A stretch of 64,000 nucleotides of DNA, taken from NCBI GenBank assembly GCA_905147135.1, contig LR990041.1:12399907-12463906 (forward strand), given 5' to 3'. Origin of the DNA: Blastobasis lacticolella (taxonomy: Eukaryota > Arthropoda > Insecta > Lepidoptera > Blastobasidae). Shown here piece after piece: positions 34,166-46,439 of this stretch (positions within the stretch are counted from its first letter, which is position 1; each line of letters opens with the position of its first letter). The translations under genes and the position numbers were made by a program. Below the pieces are notes generated by a model. The model saw only the letters and a list, made by a program, of their open reading frames with translations. It did not search any database and was not told the DNA's origin.

Positions 34166-37100
34166 ACAAATATTTAAATAAATAAAATAAAATGAATACC
34201 GTTACCCCTAAACATTTCTACCAGTCTCAGGAAACCAATTCTACCAGCGGAAAGCCTTGGCCTCGCTTCGACAACGGTATTAAAAACATCGAGCAAATGT
34301 TGTTTAGAAATAATTGTTTTTATTTCAAGAAGGTAATCACGTGGTTAATCAAACTACGATTTCAACAACAATCGAAAACCCATTGAATGTGGTTGGTCTT
34401 TTAATAGTAACAGAATACAAAAATCCGTATTTGAGCTACAATTGCGATCCAATTATAATTCTATCGATACATAAAATTTGTAAATTAGCGGACTTGCGAC
34501 CCTGGCCTTCTGCAATTTGGTATATTATAAATAATTAACTGCTATCGCGCCTGACGATAAGCGTCTAACAGGAATTCTTTTAGTGTATATGAATTCTGGA
34601 AGGTGGTTGTACTTCGTTCGACCGATCGTATTGTCTTTGTGCAAAAGTCACCCGGATATTATGCTTAATTTGCCATCAAATGCCTTCTTCATGCTAATTA
34701 AATTACCTATAGGTACTTAATAAAACTAATTATAAGTAGCTCTGCCAGTAGTTCGCCATAACAACGAAATGTCCGAACACAGGTTGGCCGCTGCAAAGGA
34801 ACTTTGGTTAAATGAGGCTTCATTGAACACAACAGCCACAGCAGCGATGCGACTGTGGAAACCCATCTCGAATCTATGGCGCATCTCTCTTTTTCTCCTT
34901 TCCCCTGTAACGTACCCAAGGGAAGCCAGACAACTTCTTAAGATAGTCACAGACATGAACAACTATATAAAAATTCCCAGCGCGTATTGCAACACTTCGC
35001 CTTCGACTATTGGGCAGTAGGAGTTCTGCAGGAAGTTACATGTGACGGCGTTTTCTTGGGATATAAATGCCACCGAGGCTCAAGTGTAACGCACCATAGT
35101 ATTTAAGTCGATCTTATAATGTTATATGTTTGAAACTGTATCGTGAGTAGGAGGTATAAGTCGATGTGACGTCTGCCAATCGGCTGTCATTGACATTGAC
35201 AGCTGGCACGTGTCAAGACGGGCGGTTGCCAGACGCATTCGAATGTCGGAGCAGAGCACGGACGATACTTGTATTGATATCTAGATCTAGAAAAAACTTA
35301 CGCGTAGATATTAATTTGTATCAATGATCTGCCATTCTTCTGAGTTGCGTAACACAAGTAGGCGGGGGTCGTCCCACATCGTCATAGAACGCATGATGCG
35401 AGCTGGAATGAGACGAAATTCTTTTTGGAACTATTGCAGCAATTGAAAGTTCATCTGCAAATGAAATTAAAGTTATTCAAGCATAATATTAATGCAATTG
35501 CAACAGACAGACAGGGATGCAGTTGTCCTTCTAAATAAACTTTCAATTTTCCCCGTGTTTTTCGAAGTAAAACGGTCCTGTACTATTGCGGTGCACGTGT
35601 GTTTTTGGATAGAGACTACGTTTGTGCAAACATGATGTACTTTCTGAGGGTAGGTGTGGCGACTAAAATAAAATAATAATTTAGGTGTTAATGTACCCTT
35701 AAAACCAGATTAATGTACCATTAGATCTAGGATTTGTATCACACCTTTTTTTAACGCCACTTGTATGTCCTGGAATATTTCAAGCCTGATTTGACCCACT
35801 GTTAATTCGGAACAAAAAAAAATTAAATTTAACTACCTTCATGGCTGAAATTGTTTTCTTTTCGCTTTATCTACCCGAGTCTCATAGGATACCAACAATT
35901 TCAACTTTAAATTGATCCCGAAAAATAACAGGATCCCTATGGATTAACGAAGGTTCGAATTTCACATTAGTGAAAACCGCGGATCGGCTTGTATTACTTC
36001 CCAGTATATTAAAAATTTTTGCTCAGAAGAAAAGTATGATAGCAGAACGCCACAGCCGCCTCAGGCTTGCGATAGTAATTTCCTGCGTCAACTCGTACCT
36101 AGACCGGATAAATATTCAATATTGCCTCACTCCTGAAACCAAGCTGACAGCAAGATATTCCACAAATAGACACGCATTTCATAAGACTACATTTACCTTT
36201 GACATTGGCATGGAATTTTCTATAATTATTTACGAGACTGCCACGTGACAATGTTTTTCTCAGATCGTACAGGGTTTCAAAATCGTACCGGTACGATCTA
36301 GCGAACATCAAATACTATAAATACCTATGGGAATTTAAAAAACTGTGTTTTGTAGGTAAGTATGTATTTGGAGGACGCAATGAACGATCGCTCTTTGATT
36401 TGATTTGATTGAAGCTTTCGAGGAATTGATTATTCGCACAAATGTACCATCGCGCATTCAAGTTTTCGCGCTATCATGATTTGCGGCATCAGAATTCGCA
36501 CCCGTGTCATACACCTAAATTTTGATACTCGTCTCTAATAATTGTTTATTATGTCGTTGGATTATTATGAATTAGAGCATTTACAGTTTTTTTATAGGTA
36601 GGTATTTGGAAGACGGAAACGTTGGTACCCATCTAAAATATATGTTTAATATTATTATATCGTTGAATAATTCTTATTTGCAACCAAAAAGTTTGGAAAG
36701 TAAGCTACCTTCATGGTTAAAAATAATTCCTTTTTGCTCTGTGATTGCAAACAATGAGCAGTTTTCCAATAGGTATCTAAGGCATTCCTAACCACTCACT
36801 AGATGGCGCCCCGACAATTTTGGTAATTAATAATCGCTTGAAATAGGTTCTTAGCAAACAGGATATAAACACTGGGTACATTGTATTGGATAATATTAAA
36901 TTTGTCAATAGTTTTCAACCATTTTAGAGGTTGTAATAATAATGGAACATAGTGCCAACTTCTATAAATATTTATTTTTACACTTCGTTCAACCTTTAAC
37001 AGTTATGTTTATATTAATAAACACTTTATTTTCAAGTTTAGTAATACTTGGCTGCATTAAATCACTGCCACCATCATACAGAATTAAACAAGATTACCAA

Positions 37101-38100
37101 AATTGTAGGAGCGCGATCTATTGATGCTTTTTGAAACAAACTATCAATACCTACTAGAAAACTCCTCATTTCGCGAAAACAATTTTCATCGCTAAAAGCG
37201 CTTTTAAATTTTGAAAAGTTTTGTGTAGGAACCCTACCCAGTGACACTAGCGCCACAAAGACGAATCAAACTACAATTTGTCAAAATCGATGTAGTTACA
37301 AAGGAAGAAAGAAATATACACACCTGCATATAAACATATACATAGTTACAGGCCAAACACATAACCCCGCTTGGACTTCGTCAAAGGCGGGGTATAAAGG
37401 TTGTGTAGCTGTTGTGGGCTCTACCTAAAAGTGGAATTTATTTTAAGATCCTTTAAGATTAAATATGAACTTAAAATGAGGTAATATTTGTTTACAATCA
37501 CGTTCCCATTCTTTATAACATTTTGTAAGATATCGTATTTCAACTTAATCTTATCTAGGCATCAGTAACCCTCGAGCGTAGATATACAGGGTGGTTAACT
37601 GTAGGCTAGTGCGTGTTCATATTTGCGACGTTTGCCGAGTCAGCGTGACGTTCAGCGCGTAGGGATGGGTCACGTACAAGCCGCGTCAATTTATCAGCGA
37701 TCAGCGGATGTGCGGTCCCTATGTATGCCGCGAGAATTTTTACAGAGTCACGCCGCACACCGCGCCATCCGGGCTACAGACGAGCTCCGCCAGAGATGTA
37801 ACCAGGAGGGAGGCAACGTTAGAACCCCTCTATGAACAGCCAGACGGGCCTTTTTAGAGACCTTCTGGCTATTTATAAATGTACGTTATAGCTGTTGATT
37901 TTTTTTGGAAGGTGGTTTTCTTTGCTTTGACTGGAGAATGATAATACAATATATTATATGATTATGATACTCAAGTAATAAAAAAACATAATAATAAACA
38001 AACAAAGTAATAAATGAGAAAACAGGCTCCACGTATTTCTAAAATAAATCTCTTCCAGCAGGTCATTGTTTTGTAAGCGTAAAGGGACTTCTTGAAAAAG
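34166..38100. other. Quiet region, nothing recognised
   Basis: Nearly 4 kb without a recognisable gene. Minor items: TGTCATTGACATTGACA near 35188; AGATCGTAC with GTACCGGTACGATCT at 36262-36300; a CG-richer segment at 37625-37850 with an open frame that shows no domain; ACAGGGTGG at 37588, which resembles a transposon end but has no partner. Confidence 0.4.
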
Positions 38101-38218
38101 GTTGATATTAAAAAATGAACATTACCTATTTGACCCCGTGGCCAAAACTGGAACGATGAAGAAATTGAAGCTCTTCATTTTGAAATGACATGTCAGATAA
38201 GTTTATGGGCACAGAGCG

Positions 38219-38425
38219 CAGGGGGTCTAAAAAGGCCACATTAACATTTCCTATTTGGTTTCATATTAGAGTGCCACAAACTTTTCTGATCCGGTAGCCA
38301 ATACTGGGATTAAGAGTCACCAATTTGAATGTCGACAACACCTACACTACAGATAATTTTGCGACAAATTAATATGAATCATGTCATGAAACGTTCATGT
38401 GGCCTATTTAGACCCCCAGACCTGT
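38219..38425. repeat. Inverted repeat, possible worn MITE
   Basis: GGGGGTCTAAAAAGGCCACAT at 38221 pairs with ATGTGGCCTATTTAGACCCC near 38400. Nearby, GCCAAAACTGGAACGATGAA and GCCAATACTGGGATTAAGAG are loosely repeated. Confidence 0.55.
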
Positions 38426-38678
38426 GTTTGTGGTATTGTAATTTTTAAGTACTAACCAGAGAGTTTTTGTTCATGTACATGAAACTCTTTGGTGCTAAAA
38501 CCTTAATCCGGAACTGAAGGTAACATTCGTCCTACGTAAACATAATAAGTAAACTGGGTATTTATGGTATATGGACTGTATAATATTTTCCTTTTGGTTT
38601 GAATGTAACATGGATGGTTACGTTTGAATAAAATTAACTTCGTAAGCCTGGTAATGAAATACTCGTAACTATTAGTAG

Positions 38679-39045
38679 AGCGTCGGTGCCCGAGTGGTTA
38701 GGGTATTAGACTCGTAAGCGACAGGTACGGGGTTGGAATCCCACTACGGATATGTACCAATGACTCTTTTCTGAGTTAAGTACATAAGTTGAATACTAAC
38801 CAACCATGCTCTTACGGTGAGGGAAAACATCGTGAAACCTGTACCATCAGGCGTAATCTTGTAACCTTGATTCAATCTGGTCAGAATCCCCTGGTCCTAC
38901 CTGCTACTAGTCACAGAGGTCAGATGGCAGTCACTCAACTGTAATTACCTGGTCTGTCAAAACCTTGATCACGGTCAAGGCGGACCGGGGCCCTCGACGC
39001 GAGCGCACAACCGGGACCTTAACGCCTTGATGATTATTTTAATGT
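38679..39045 (+). repeat. SINE2, full length reference copy (tRNA-derived)
   Basis: The head GCGTCGGTGCCCGAGTGGTT contains the A box; GACTCGTAAGCGACAGG follows, and the B box is GGTTGGAATCC. The body has TGACTCTTTTCTGAGTTA, GTGAGGGAAAACATCGTGAA, CAATCTGGTCAGAATCCCCT, AGGTCAGATGGCAGTCACTC, GATCACGGTCAAGGCGGACC and GCGCACAACCGGGACCTTAA. The A-box context resembles tRNA-Ser/Leu, while CGT sits where an anticodon would be. Ten copies or fragments are in the window, most antisense. Confidence 0.85.
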
Positions 39046-39577
39046 AATAACTATTGACCACCCCAAATAGTAAAACTTTTGAACTAAGTTCCTACTTGAT
39101 AAATAGTATTGTTACTTTCAAAGTCTTAAGTATCTTAGAAACGAATTCTCAGACCTAAAACTATGCAAATAATATGCTCCACTTTCAAACAACTATTCTG
39201 AGAATCTATCACAGTGAAAACTATCCACTACTATATACTATAGAATTAAGGTAAACGACCGTATATTTATATAATATACAAGTGGACCCGGCGCGACTTC
39301 GTTCGCTTACACCTACTTTACCTCTCTCTACCGCTATTTTCTTGCTTATAAACCTTTCTCTTGAATCACTCTATCTATTGTTGAAAACAGAATTAAAATC
39401 CTTTGCGTAGTTTAAAAGATCTAACCGTACCTAGATACAGACGGCAGGAAGCGACTTTGTATGATGGTATGTAAAGATATCTCTGGCATCACTTTATTTA
39501 TTGATGAAAACCGCATTAAAATCCGTTGCGTAGTTAAAGATACAGACGGCGGGCAACGACTTTGTTTTATACCATGT

Positions 39578-39785
39578 TTTTTTTATGTCACGATAGACAA
39601 CAGCCAAGCGGGCCACCTGATGGAAAGTGGTCACCACTGCCTATTGACATTAGCAACACCAAGAGTATCGCCAATGCGTTGCCCACCTCTATAACACGGT
39701 GCTCTGGCAGCAAAAAGACAAATGCCACTCCACTGCCAAAGCCACGGTTCCCCAAATCCCAACCCCATAGAGTATAGAGCACTGG
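39578..39785 (-). pseudogene. Retrotransposon family B 3' fragment, antisense
   Basis: GACAACAGCCAAGCGGGCC, ACCTGATGGAAAGTGGTCAC, GCGTTGCCCACCTCTATAAC and a CCAAAGCCACGGTTCCCC stretch are in reverse relative to the element. Open frames on both strands cross it. Confidence 0.7.
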
Positions 39786-40225
39786 AAACCTTAGTTACCG
39801 GCAGAAACACAATACTATTTAAAAGAGTATTATTTAGCTGCGATATTCTGTAAGGTGGAAGTACTTCCTTAGTCGGGTGGCTCCAATTCGAACGAGATAC
39901 CCCGCTATGCCCTACCTCTCTTAAAATGTATACATATATTTGGTACCACTCCTAATAACAATACATTATATTTTTTGTACGACCACATCTAAATCACGTG
40001 ACAAATAAGTATTTACGAAGATATGTGGGTGTTTCATACTTTGCAAGTCGTTACCCGTAATACGTTGTTCTCTTGGGAAATTTGTTCCATTGCTCGTTTG
40101 TTTTTCTTAAATGCCATTTGTGTATTCGGACGGCGAAGTATTGCTCTCCAATGTACGCTGGGCTTGTTATTAAATTATAAGTGAATTCTGTGAGCACACG
40201 CCCTGTCTGGCTTTTAGGATTACCT

Positions 40226-40281
40226 AATAGACTGCCAGGCAGGCCGCAAGCTTGTTTACCACCTTAGTGGTATATAAAAAA
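40226..40281 (+). pseudogene. Retrotransposon family A tail, about 55 bp
   Basis: CCAGGCAGGCCGCAAGCTTG and TTTACCACCTTAGTGGTA plus an A-run: only the final bases of family A, directly followed by the MITE1 arm. Confidence 0.75.
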
Positions 40282-40284
40282 AAA

Positions 40285-40719
40285 GGGCGCCGTAGGTTAC
40301 GTCCCGTAGGTTAGGGTCCTACGTCGTTGAGTACTAGAAAAATTCCACTTAGTAGCAATAGTAGACTTTTAGGAGACCCACAAGACGTTGATCTGCCCGT
40401 GCACAACCTGACACAAACGAAAGTTTATTTAGTTACCCAAACTTCGACTTTTTATAGCGATAATATTTACATATTATTATCCTCTTGTGTCGGTTCTACA
40501 AGTAAAAGAATCTGGTCCGACTCATATATTCTTGGCTGTTACGCTTTTGAGCCACATTATAGTCACCAAAAAGTAAAGTTGACCAAAAAATGTTTTTTTG
40601 TTCCAGGTTGTGCACGGGCAGACCGACGTGTTGTGATTCTCCTAAAAGTCTACTATCGCTACAAAGTGAAATATTTCTTGTACTCAATGACGTAGGATAA
40701 CCTACGGCGCCCTCACAGT
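40285..40719. mobile_element. MITE1 foldback, about 110-bp arms
   Basis: The left arm (GGGCGCCGTAGGTTACGTCC, GTAGACTTTTAGGAGACCC, CTGCCCGTGCACAACCTG) is mirrored at 40605-40712 with a few mismatches and one ten-base insertion. Other copies end in CTGTGAGGG; here the right end has it but the left starts at GGGCGCC, straight after the retrotransposon A-tail. The two opposing open frames (40327-40695, 40496-40750) are read-throughs of the palindrome. Confidence 0.8.
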
Positions 40720-40876
40720 CTACAACCCCATGAAATCTATTTTTCAGCAAAACATTGCATTGGTCCTGTTGTATTGGTTGATATAGGTATCCAATATTGA
40801 GTCCAATATTGATGAGTGGACCGAGAGGCCGATACTAGGCAAATATATCTTCAGAATCTTCTTTTTTATTAATAAA

Positions 40877-41060
40877 CTAGCTTTCACCCGCTACTTCCTC
40901 CGAGTGGACTTAAATTAATTGTAACTTATGTGTTAATCCAGATTTTAAACTCTGTCTGTATACAAAATTTCAGATTTCATCTGCAACACCATGGCCATTC
41001 GTTTTAAAAACATTCTTTTCCGTTATTTTCGAAAAGTATAAACATTTCCTTATGCATAAC
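40877..41060 (-). mobile_element. Helitron-like fragment, antisense
   Basis: CTAGCTTTCACCCGCTACTT at the left corresponds to a reverse CTAG end; CAAAATTTCAGATTTCATC follows. The TC end is not found. Confidence 0.4.
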
Positions 41061-42149
41061 ATAAATAATAATTTACCACACAAATCTGCAGAATTAAATA
41101 AAGTTTAGGACATGAAGATGAATTGTAAAAGTGCTATATTTTCACACTGTAAATACGCAATAGATAACCTACAACCAAAGACTATATAAACTGAGGCCTA
41201 CAACACGTCATAAAACCGCGAAATCGAAAAAAGATACATTTTCTAAGCAGCCTGTTCGCGGCAGCCATGTCCGCGTCCTTTATCTCCGATGCGGCCAATA
41301 CACTCCTTTATTTGGACGCCAATATTTGCGCGCGAATAACGCCAAACTCCGTGTTTATGTGGCACATTACCTGCGCTGTTCAAGAGAGAAAATTTTAACT
41401 TAACGACGGCAATAACGGGCTCACCGGGGCTCGTTTACACCTTCATGTAATATTTTCACAGTCGAGCCGGAAGCAGGAGCTTCCGGCTGCGTAAAAACAA
41501 ATCCTTCATTTACCACTCTCCTGGAAATTGCTTTGCGAATACTGCGCGTACTTCCTATTGTATGGCTTTGTTTGATTCTGGTCTGTTTCTATGGATATAA
41601 TATGCCGTTTTTTGTTTATAATGATTTATGAATTTGAAGTTTTTTGTGTTAAAGTCATGCTAAATTTTCCGCAATATGAGTGTGTAATCATGATTGAATT
41701 AGAGATTTTTAGTAAAAAATATAATAACATATGGTTTCTTGGTTTACTTTGGAACCCCAAAAATTGTATTACAGACTAAAATATGATATTCACATTCTGT
41801 AGACTTTTTTTTCTTTAACAATACTCTCGTTATTCAAAACATTATTTGATTTAAGGGATCTCAATTTAATATTGCTTACGAAAGTAAAAAAGAGAAATAA
41901 CACTAATTAATTTATGAGTATAATTTTTCACGTACCTACCAACAATCCAATCTAATTCATAGAGAAATTCACACGTTGTACTAGTTGCCCTTTGTCAGAA
42001 TATATCAGAGGGAATATATCAGCATACTATAATCAGCCAGGGAGATTGCTCATAATAGTTTCGAATGTTGGCTATCAATATAATATCCAATATCACGCGG
42101 AATAGAAACGAGCTGAGTATAGACAACTGGTATACCCCAAATCAGTCAG

Positions 42150-42840
42150 CTGTAATATGGGAACGAGTTGGTGCCACCAATCCCTAACTCCCTAACCAAT
42201 GCCTAACTGTAGAATCAGAATCACGGTACATGCCGCGGATATTGCCAATATAGGTCTCAAGTATCCAATTGGATCGCAAGGACATAAGGCCTTCTGTGTC
42301 CAGAAACTGGAAATGCAGAGGTATTGTCTTTTACTGTAACCCTCCGTAAAATTTTTTAGGGCAATACGGGTTCGGCACCCTGGCCAAGAATACATACTGA
42401 GATTCCGAGACTCTGCGCTCCTGTCGGATCCGAGATTTCTGTCTTTCGACTGTGTCGTTTCACCACCGGGTCTCCTTGTCAAACCTGCGTACGACCCTAG
42501 ACACGCCCAGTACCGTCACCGCCACCAATACGAAATCTGCCTGAGTTTTGTCCCTGAGCTATTGGAAGGGCTCGCTGTCAGACGCTACACTAAGGTCGCT
42601 GACAGCAGCGGCGAACTTATGGAGTTCAACGAAGTTTCTTTGTTTTCTTTTTTTCACGTAGCCACCACCAGGTTTGGAGTCGGCATTAGGCGCTGGTCGT
42701 AAGACCAAAGTTAATTTAGTTTTAGTTAGTTAGTTGTATAGTTTTAATAGAAAAAATATATCTTGTGCCACCTTCCATCTTCCTCGTCAAATCCCATACG
42801 GTGTCCCAATCCCATATTTTTGGCGCAAAAAAGTCATTCA
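42150..42840. other. Unclassified GC-richer block
   Basis: Composition rises sharply from about 42190 to 42690, then TTAGTTAGTTAGTTGTAT and a GTGCCACC segment follow. GTGCCACC occurs near both ends (42172 and 42767). It could be retroelement sequence, but no RT, integrase or gag motif is readable and stops interrupt every frame. Confidence 0.35.
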
Positions 42841-43335
42841 TATTCTTTACTTATTATTTTCATTAGTAAATTGTAATTAGAACGATATTTAACAAATTAC
42901 ACCTAATGTACAAGGTTGACGATACCCAGTTTACAATTTTACTAGCAACAGAATGCCAAAGCAAATTTTAATGTGACTTTTTTACCGAACTAGAAGATTC
43001 AGATTAGTAAGGATTAGAATCACAATTACTAAGGTAATTTTTTCTTGTGAAATCCTAATCATGATACACAATCGATTTAGCATCATTATTTCTGGATACA
43101 GCAGGGGTTTGTATTCACGGGCATAGCATTGTATCTACCTTGAACACAACCCCGCAAGGATGAAATCCTATTTTATTTTTCGGAACTGCGAGGAAGCGAC
43201 CTTACTTTTTATCGGGTTATTTAATATCCCACTGTTAGCCGGAGATATTCCGCTGCTAATGCCGTTGCTACTTTTAGCGGTAAGTATAGTGATTTTTCAC
43301 TGAAAATAGAAAATGCATTCCCATCCCGCTATTAT

Positions 43336-43528
43336 TATGGATGCGAAAATTTGTGTGTGCATCGTTTGTTACCTTTTCACGCTAATACGGATGAATAGAT
43401 TTGGATGTTTGGTAGGTAGCTAGATTAGAGTCTGGAATAAGACAAGACAGGTAATTTGTATCATCTCCCTCCTACCCCCACTTGCGCAAATAACGCCGTG
43501 AAGTCCACGCGGGTGGAGCCGCGGGCTA
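43336..43528 (+). mobile_element. Helitron-like fragment ending in CTAG
   Basis: Starts ATGCGAAAATTTGTGTGTGC, passes GGTAGGTAGCTAGATTAGAG and GTCTGGAATAAGAC, and ends TCCACGCGGGTGGAGCCGCG followed by GGCTAG. A short TCCAC/GTGGA stem precedes the end. Confidence 0.55.
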
Positions 43529-43679
43529 GTGCTAATATATTGTATATAAGAAATTTATATACTTGATCTTGAGATTTTATCAAATTATTCGATTATATTA
43601 CAATAATTTAAAACTTCTACTTTTGACAGTTGTACAATAACGAAGGTGTTTTTAAGGTACATATTAGACTAATAGCATT

Positions 43680-43888
43680 CGGCCGCCGCTCCGCCTTCGT
43701 GGACCACACATTATATCGCACAAGTGTGGGGAATTGTAGCCGCCACGTCGAGTGCGGGGAGGGGGGATAAAATAGGTCTTATTCCAGACCCTAATCTAGC
43801 TACCTACCATATTTTATCAAAGCTCCATCCGTTTTGGCTTGAAGAGGTAACAAACAGAAAGAAACACAATATTTCGCATTTATAATAC
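43680..43888 (-). mobile_element. Inverted partner of the 43.34-kb Helitron-like fragment
   Basis: In reverse it repeats GGTAGGTAGCTAGATTAGGG and TCTGGAATAAGAC and a GTTACCTCTTCAAGCC segment. It faces the first copy across about 150 bases, so the pair can fold on itself. Confidence 0.55.
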
Positions 43889-44220
43889 AATAGTGGGATT
43901 CAATAGCGTCGAGTTATTCCTTTGTAGCCACCTAAATATTTAGGCCAAAATATCTTACAGCCTTGGCGTGAGAAATATGTTATCGAGGATAATATTGAAT
44001 AGGCCTCCCTGCTCTGATTTGGTTATGTGCTGTGCAAGCTCCAGTGAAAGGAATCAAGAAAGATGTCTTGTGGGAGATAAGACGCAATGGAATGAAATCG
44101 CCAAGCCGGATGCGACAGCCAACGCGCACGTGAGGATACCGAAAATCGGGCGAAGTAGAGAAGAAAGAGCGGAAAAGAACCCTGGAAGAAGCTGTGATTA
44201 TATACCACTTATTATTCCAT

Positions 44221-44393
44221 TACAGCCAGACCCTACATAAACGTCGCGTCTTGCGAAAAATTAATGTCGCTTTGCTGCACTCCATACGTTCATTTAGGTT
44301 TAGGTTTAGGTTCTATTAGAGCCAGACCCTACATAAACCTCGCGTCTCTTGCAATAAAGTAATGTAGCTATGCCGCACTCCAAACGGTCATTA
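44221..44393 (+). repeat. Direct duplication around (TTTAGG)3
   Basis: About 73 bases starting TACAGCCAGACCCTACATAA are repeated from 44317 with a handful of changes. Three perfect TTTAGG units sit between the copies at 44293-44310. Confidence 0.8.
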
Positions 44394-44984
44394 ATTTTTA
44401 CCCAACTGCGGCAGAAGGAGAGTTATATTTTTCGGGTATAAATATGTATGTATGTAGGTACTTATGTCTATTTCTTTGACACGGGCTCCAGCCCCGGCTC
44501 AATGGATTTTAACATAAGGTGTTGTTAGATTCATCTTGATCGCACGAGTGACTATGGGAATTAAAAAAAAAAAAAGAAAATGGCGGATTTTTGGGTGCCA
44601 TATTGTTACTTTCGAAAATCTTTTTTCTCTAAAACCAATCGAGTGGGGTATCAAAATAAAGGCCAAAGATTTTTGCGGCAATCTCTACGATTGAAGATCG
44701 CCATGTAGAAAATTTTGACATTACCTAAATAAATATAAGTAGGTATTGCGATCGCGTGGGGCTGGCTGTGTACGTAAAAGACGACCAATATTTTAAAGGC
44801 AGACAATCCATTTATCTGTCTTCATAAACCAGAAAAGGGGGCAGAATAGATAACACTGTTTGTTTTCCAACACTCCTAACTCCCACCCGCCTACCAAGTG
44901 TGGAGTAATGGCAAGAACCCGAGTCCAGCAGTGGCCTGATATGTGTGGTACGCAGAAAGTACCTAGGTAGAGTATGAGTTTTAT

Positions 44985-45175
44985 AACGTTTTAAAACTCT
45001 CGTGGTTATTCACTACACTTTTACTATACATTTTATCGGGTTTATTACCACGGTTAGTATTGTTTTTACCTAGATAGTTAGTTGTGTTATTACCAGTCTA
45101 CTCGTGACGCGAATATCAAATTATAAACAATACTTACCGTGGTAACAAACCCGATAATATGTGCAGTAAAAGTTT
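44985..45175. mobile_element. Foldback MITE, relative of the 11.1-kb element
   Basis: TTATCGGGTTTATTACCACG at 45032 is mirrored near 45157; similarity of the arms extends outward through CACTTTTACTATACA. GTTTTAAAACTCTCGTGG upstream recurs in reverse at 11.23 kb. Confidence 0.7.
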
Positions 45176-45192
45176 ACAACATTTTACAATCT

Positions 45193-45281
45193 AAAAGTAT
45201 ATTCCGGGTTTCTTACCGCGTGTCTTAGTTTTCAAGTAAGTGTAGGGACGCTGTAAGAAAACCGGAATATATTTTTAGAAT
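45193..45281. repeat. Hairpin with about 25-bp arms
   Basis: TAAAAGTATATTCCGGGTTTC and CTTAC are mirrored by GTAAGAAAACCGGAATATAT. It may be a part of, or an insertion beside, the preceding foldback. Confidence 0.65.
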
Positions 45282-45697
45282 GTGCGTTAATGCCACGATA
45301 GTTTAGAACATAACGCTTACAATGTTGAGGTTTTATATTAGTAAACGAAGTCGAGAGGGAAATTTGCTGAACGTTGGGGAATGTAGCGAGAGAGTGTAAT
45401 AGTCGAGAAGCTTGAAGTTGATTTGGAGATCAGCTTAAATTATGTACAATATTTAAATACGGGAATCTACTTAAATAATTGCAGTTCTAACGTGAGGTAA
45501 TCAAATACAATGTTTGCTTCTGCTAGTCAGTTTTATAGAAAAAATTCATTATACAAACAAGAACTTTACCATTTGGACTTCGTGACACGAGTACCTACAT
45601 TATAACCAGTGTGCACTTCAGAATATGAATCCACATTGTAATTATTATTACTTAATAAAACTTTCCTAGCAATATTTATTCAGGTATTTATTAGGTA

Positions 45698-46439
45698 CTA
45701 GCAGCCGCCCCGGCTTCGCACGGGTACCACTACGGGTACACGGATTACACACGACCGCTGCGTAGGGAGCCGACCGCTCGAGTGAGCCGCGCGGCACTTT
45801 ATTTCTTGACATTGACTCCCGTACCCCGTGCTGCCTAGATAGCTGAGCGGACTGAGCGGCGAACACGCGACTTTTTTCTAATATTTACATTTTTAAACTC
45901 GTGATATCTTTCGAATGGAATGTCTGAATTGAATAATTCAAAAAGTTATATAAAGGTATTGAAGCAGTCGTGAATATGAAGTAATTGATTTTGATAAGGA
46001 TTAATACCAAGGTACAAATAAAGAGCGTTAATTAGCGGCGGTATTTCAATTAAATTTTGAAAATAAAAGAACTCTTATTGTGACATAACTATAATAGTTA
46101 GACATATACTGTCGCGATAATTTTTGTAGATAATGATGTGTTCTGCAAAGTCGTAGTACATTATTTTGTTCTATCATTAATAGTTTTCGCAGCACACGCG
46201 ATGTAAGGAATTTTTTGGGTATTCTTTTACACCTTTGGTTACATTATTGGAGTTTTATTAATGATCCGTAATTTTTTAGAAAATATAATATAGCCTATGT
46301 CACCCGGGGATAGTGTAGCTTCCCAACGGTGAAAGAATTTTTGAAATCGGTCCAGTAGTTTCGAAGCCTATTCAATACAATACAAACAAACAAACAAAAA
46401 ATCAAACCTTTCCTCTTTATAATATTATTATAGTATAGA
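45698..46439 (-). mobile_element. Helitron-like element, complete (742 bp, non-autonomous)
   Basis: On the minus strand it runs from A^TCTATACTATAATAATATT at 46439 to GAAGCCGGGGCGGCTG plus CTAG at 45698, followed by T. AGCCG-GGG-CGGCT forms a small hairpin one base before CTAG. TC start, CTRR end, 3' hairpin and A/T target are the known Helitron signatures. No Rep/helicase is encoded. The open frame at 45666-45866 lies in its end. Confidence 0.75.

Noticed and set aside
34707..35020. ORFs on both strands at 34.7-35.0 kb
   Set aside because: Mutually antisense, no motif, no ATG-supported frame with domain content.
37588..37870. ACAGGGTGG start and CG-rich segment as a transposon
   Set aside because: No matching inverted end could be found downstream.
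38679..38750. tRNA-Ser/Thr-like gene
   Set aside because: Same reasoning: the B box is altered and a SINE2 body follows.
40327..40750. Two opposing open frames of 122 and 84 codons as genes
   Set aside because: They lie in the inverted arms of MITE1 and mirror each other.
43968..44240. 90-codon ORF with a charged middle
   Set aside because: Non-conserved appearance, no start context, and it runs into the duplicated 44.2-kb repeat.
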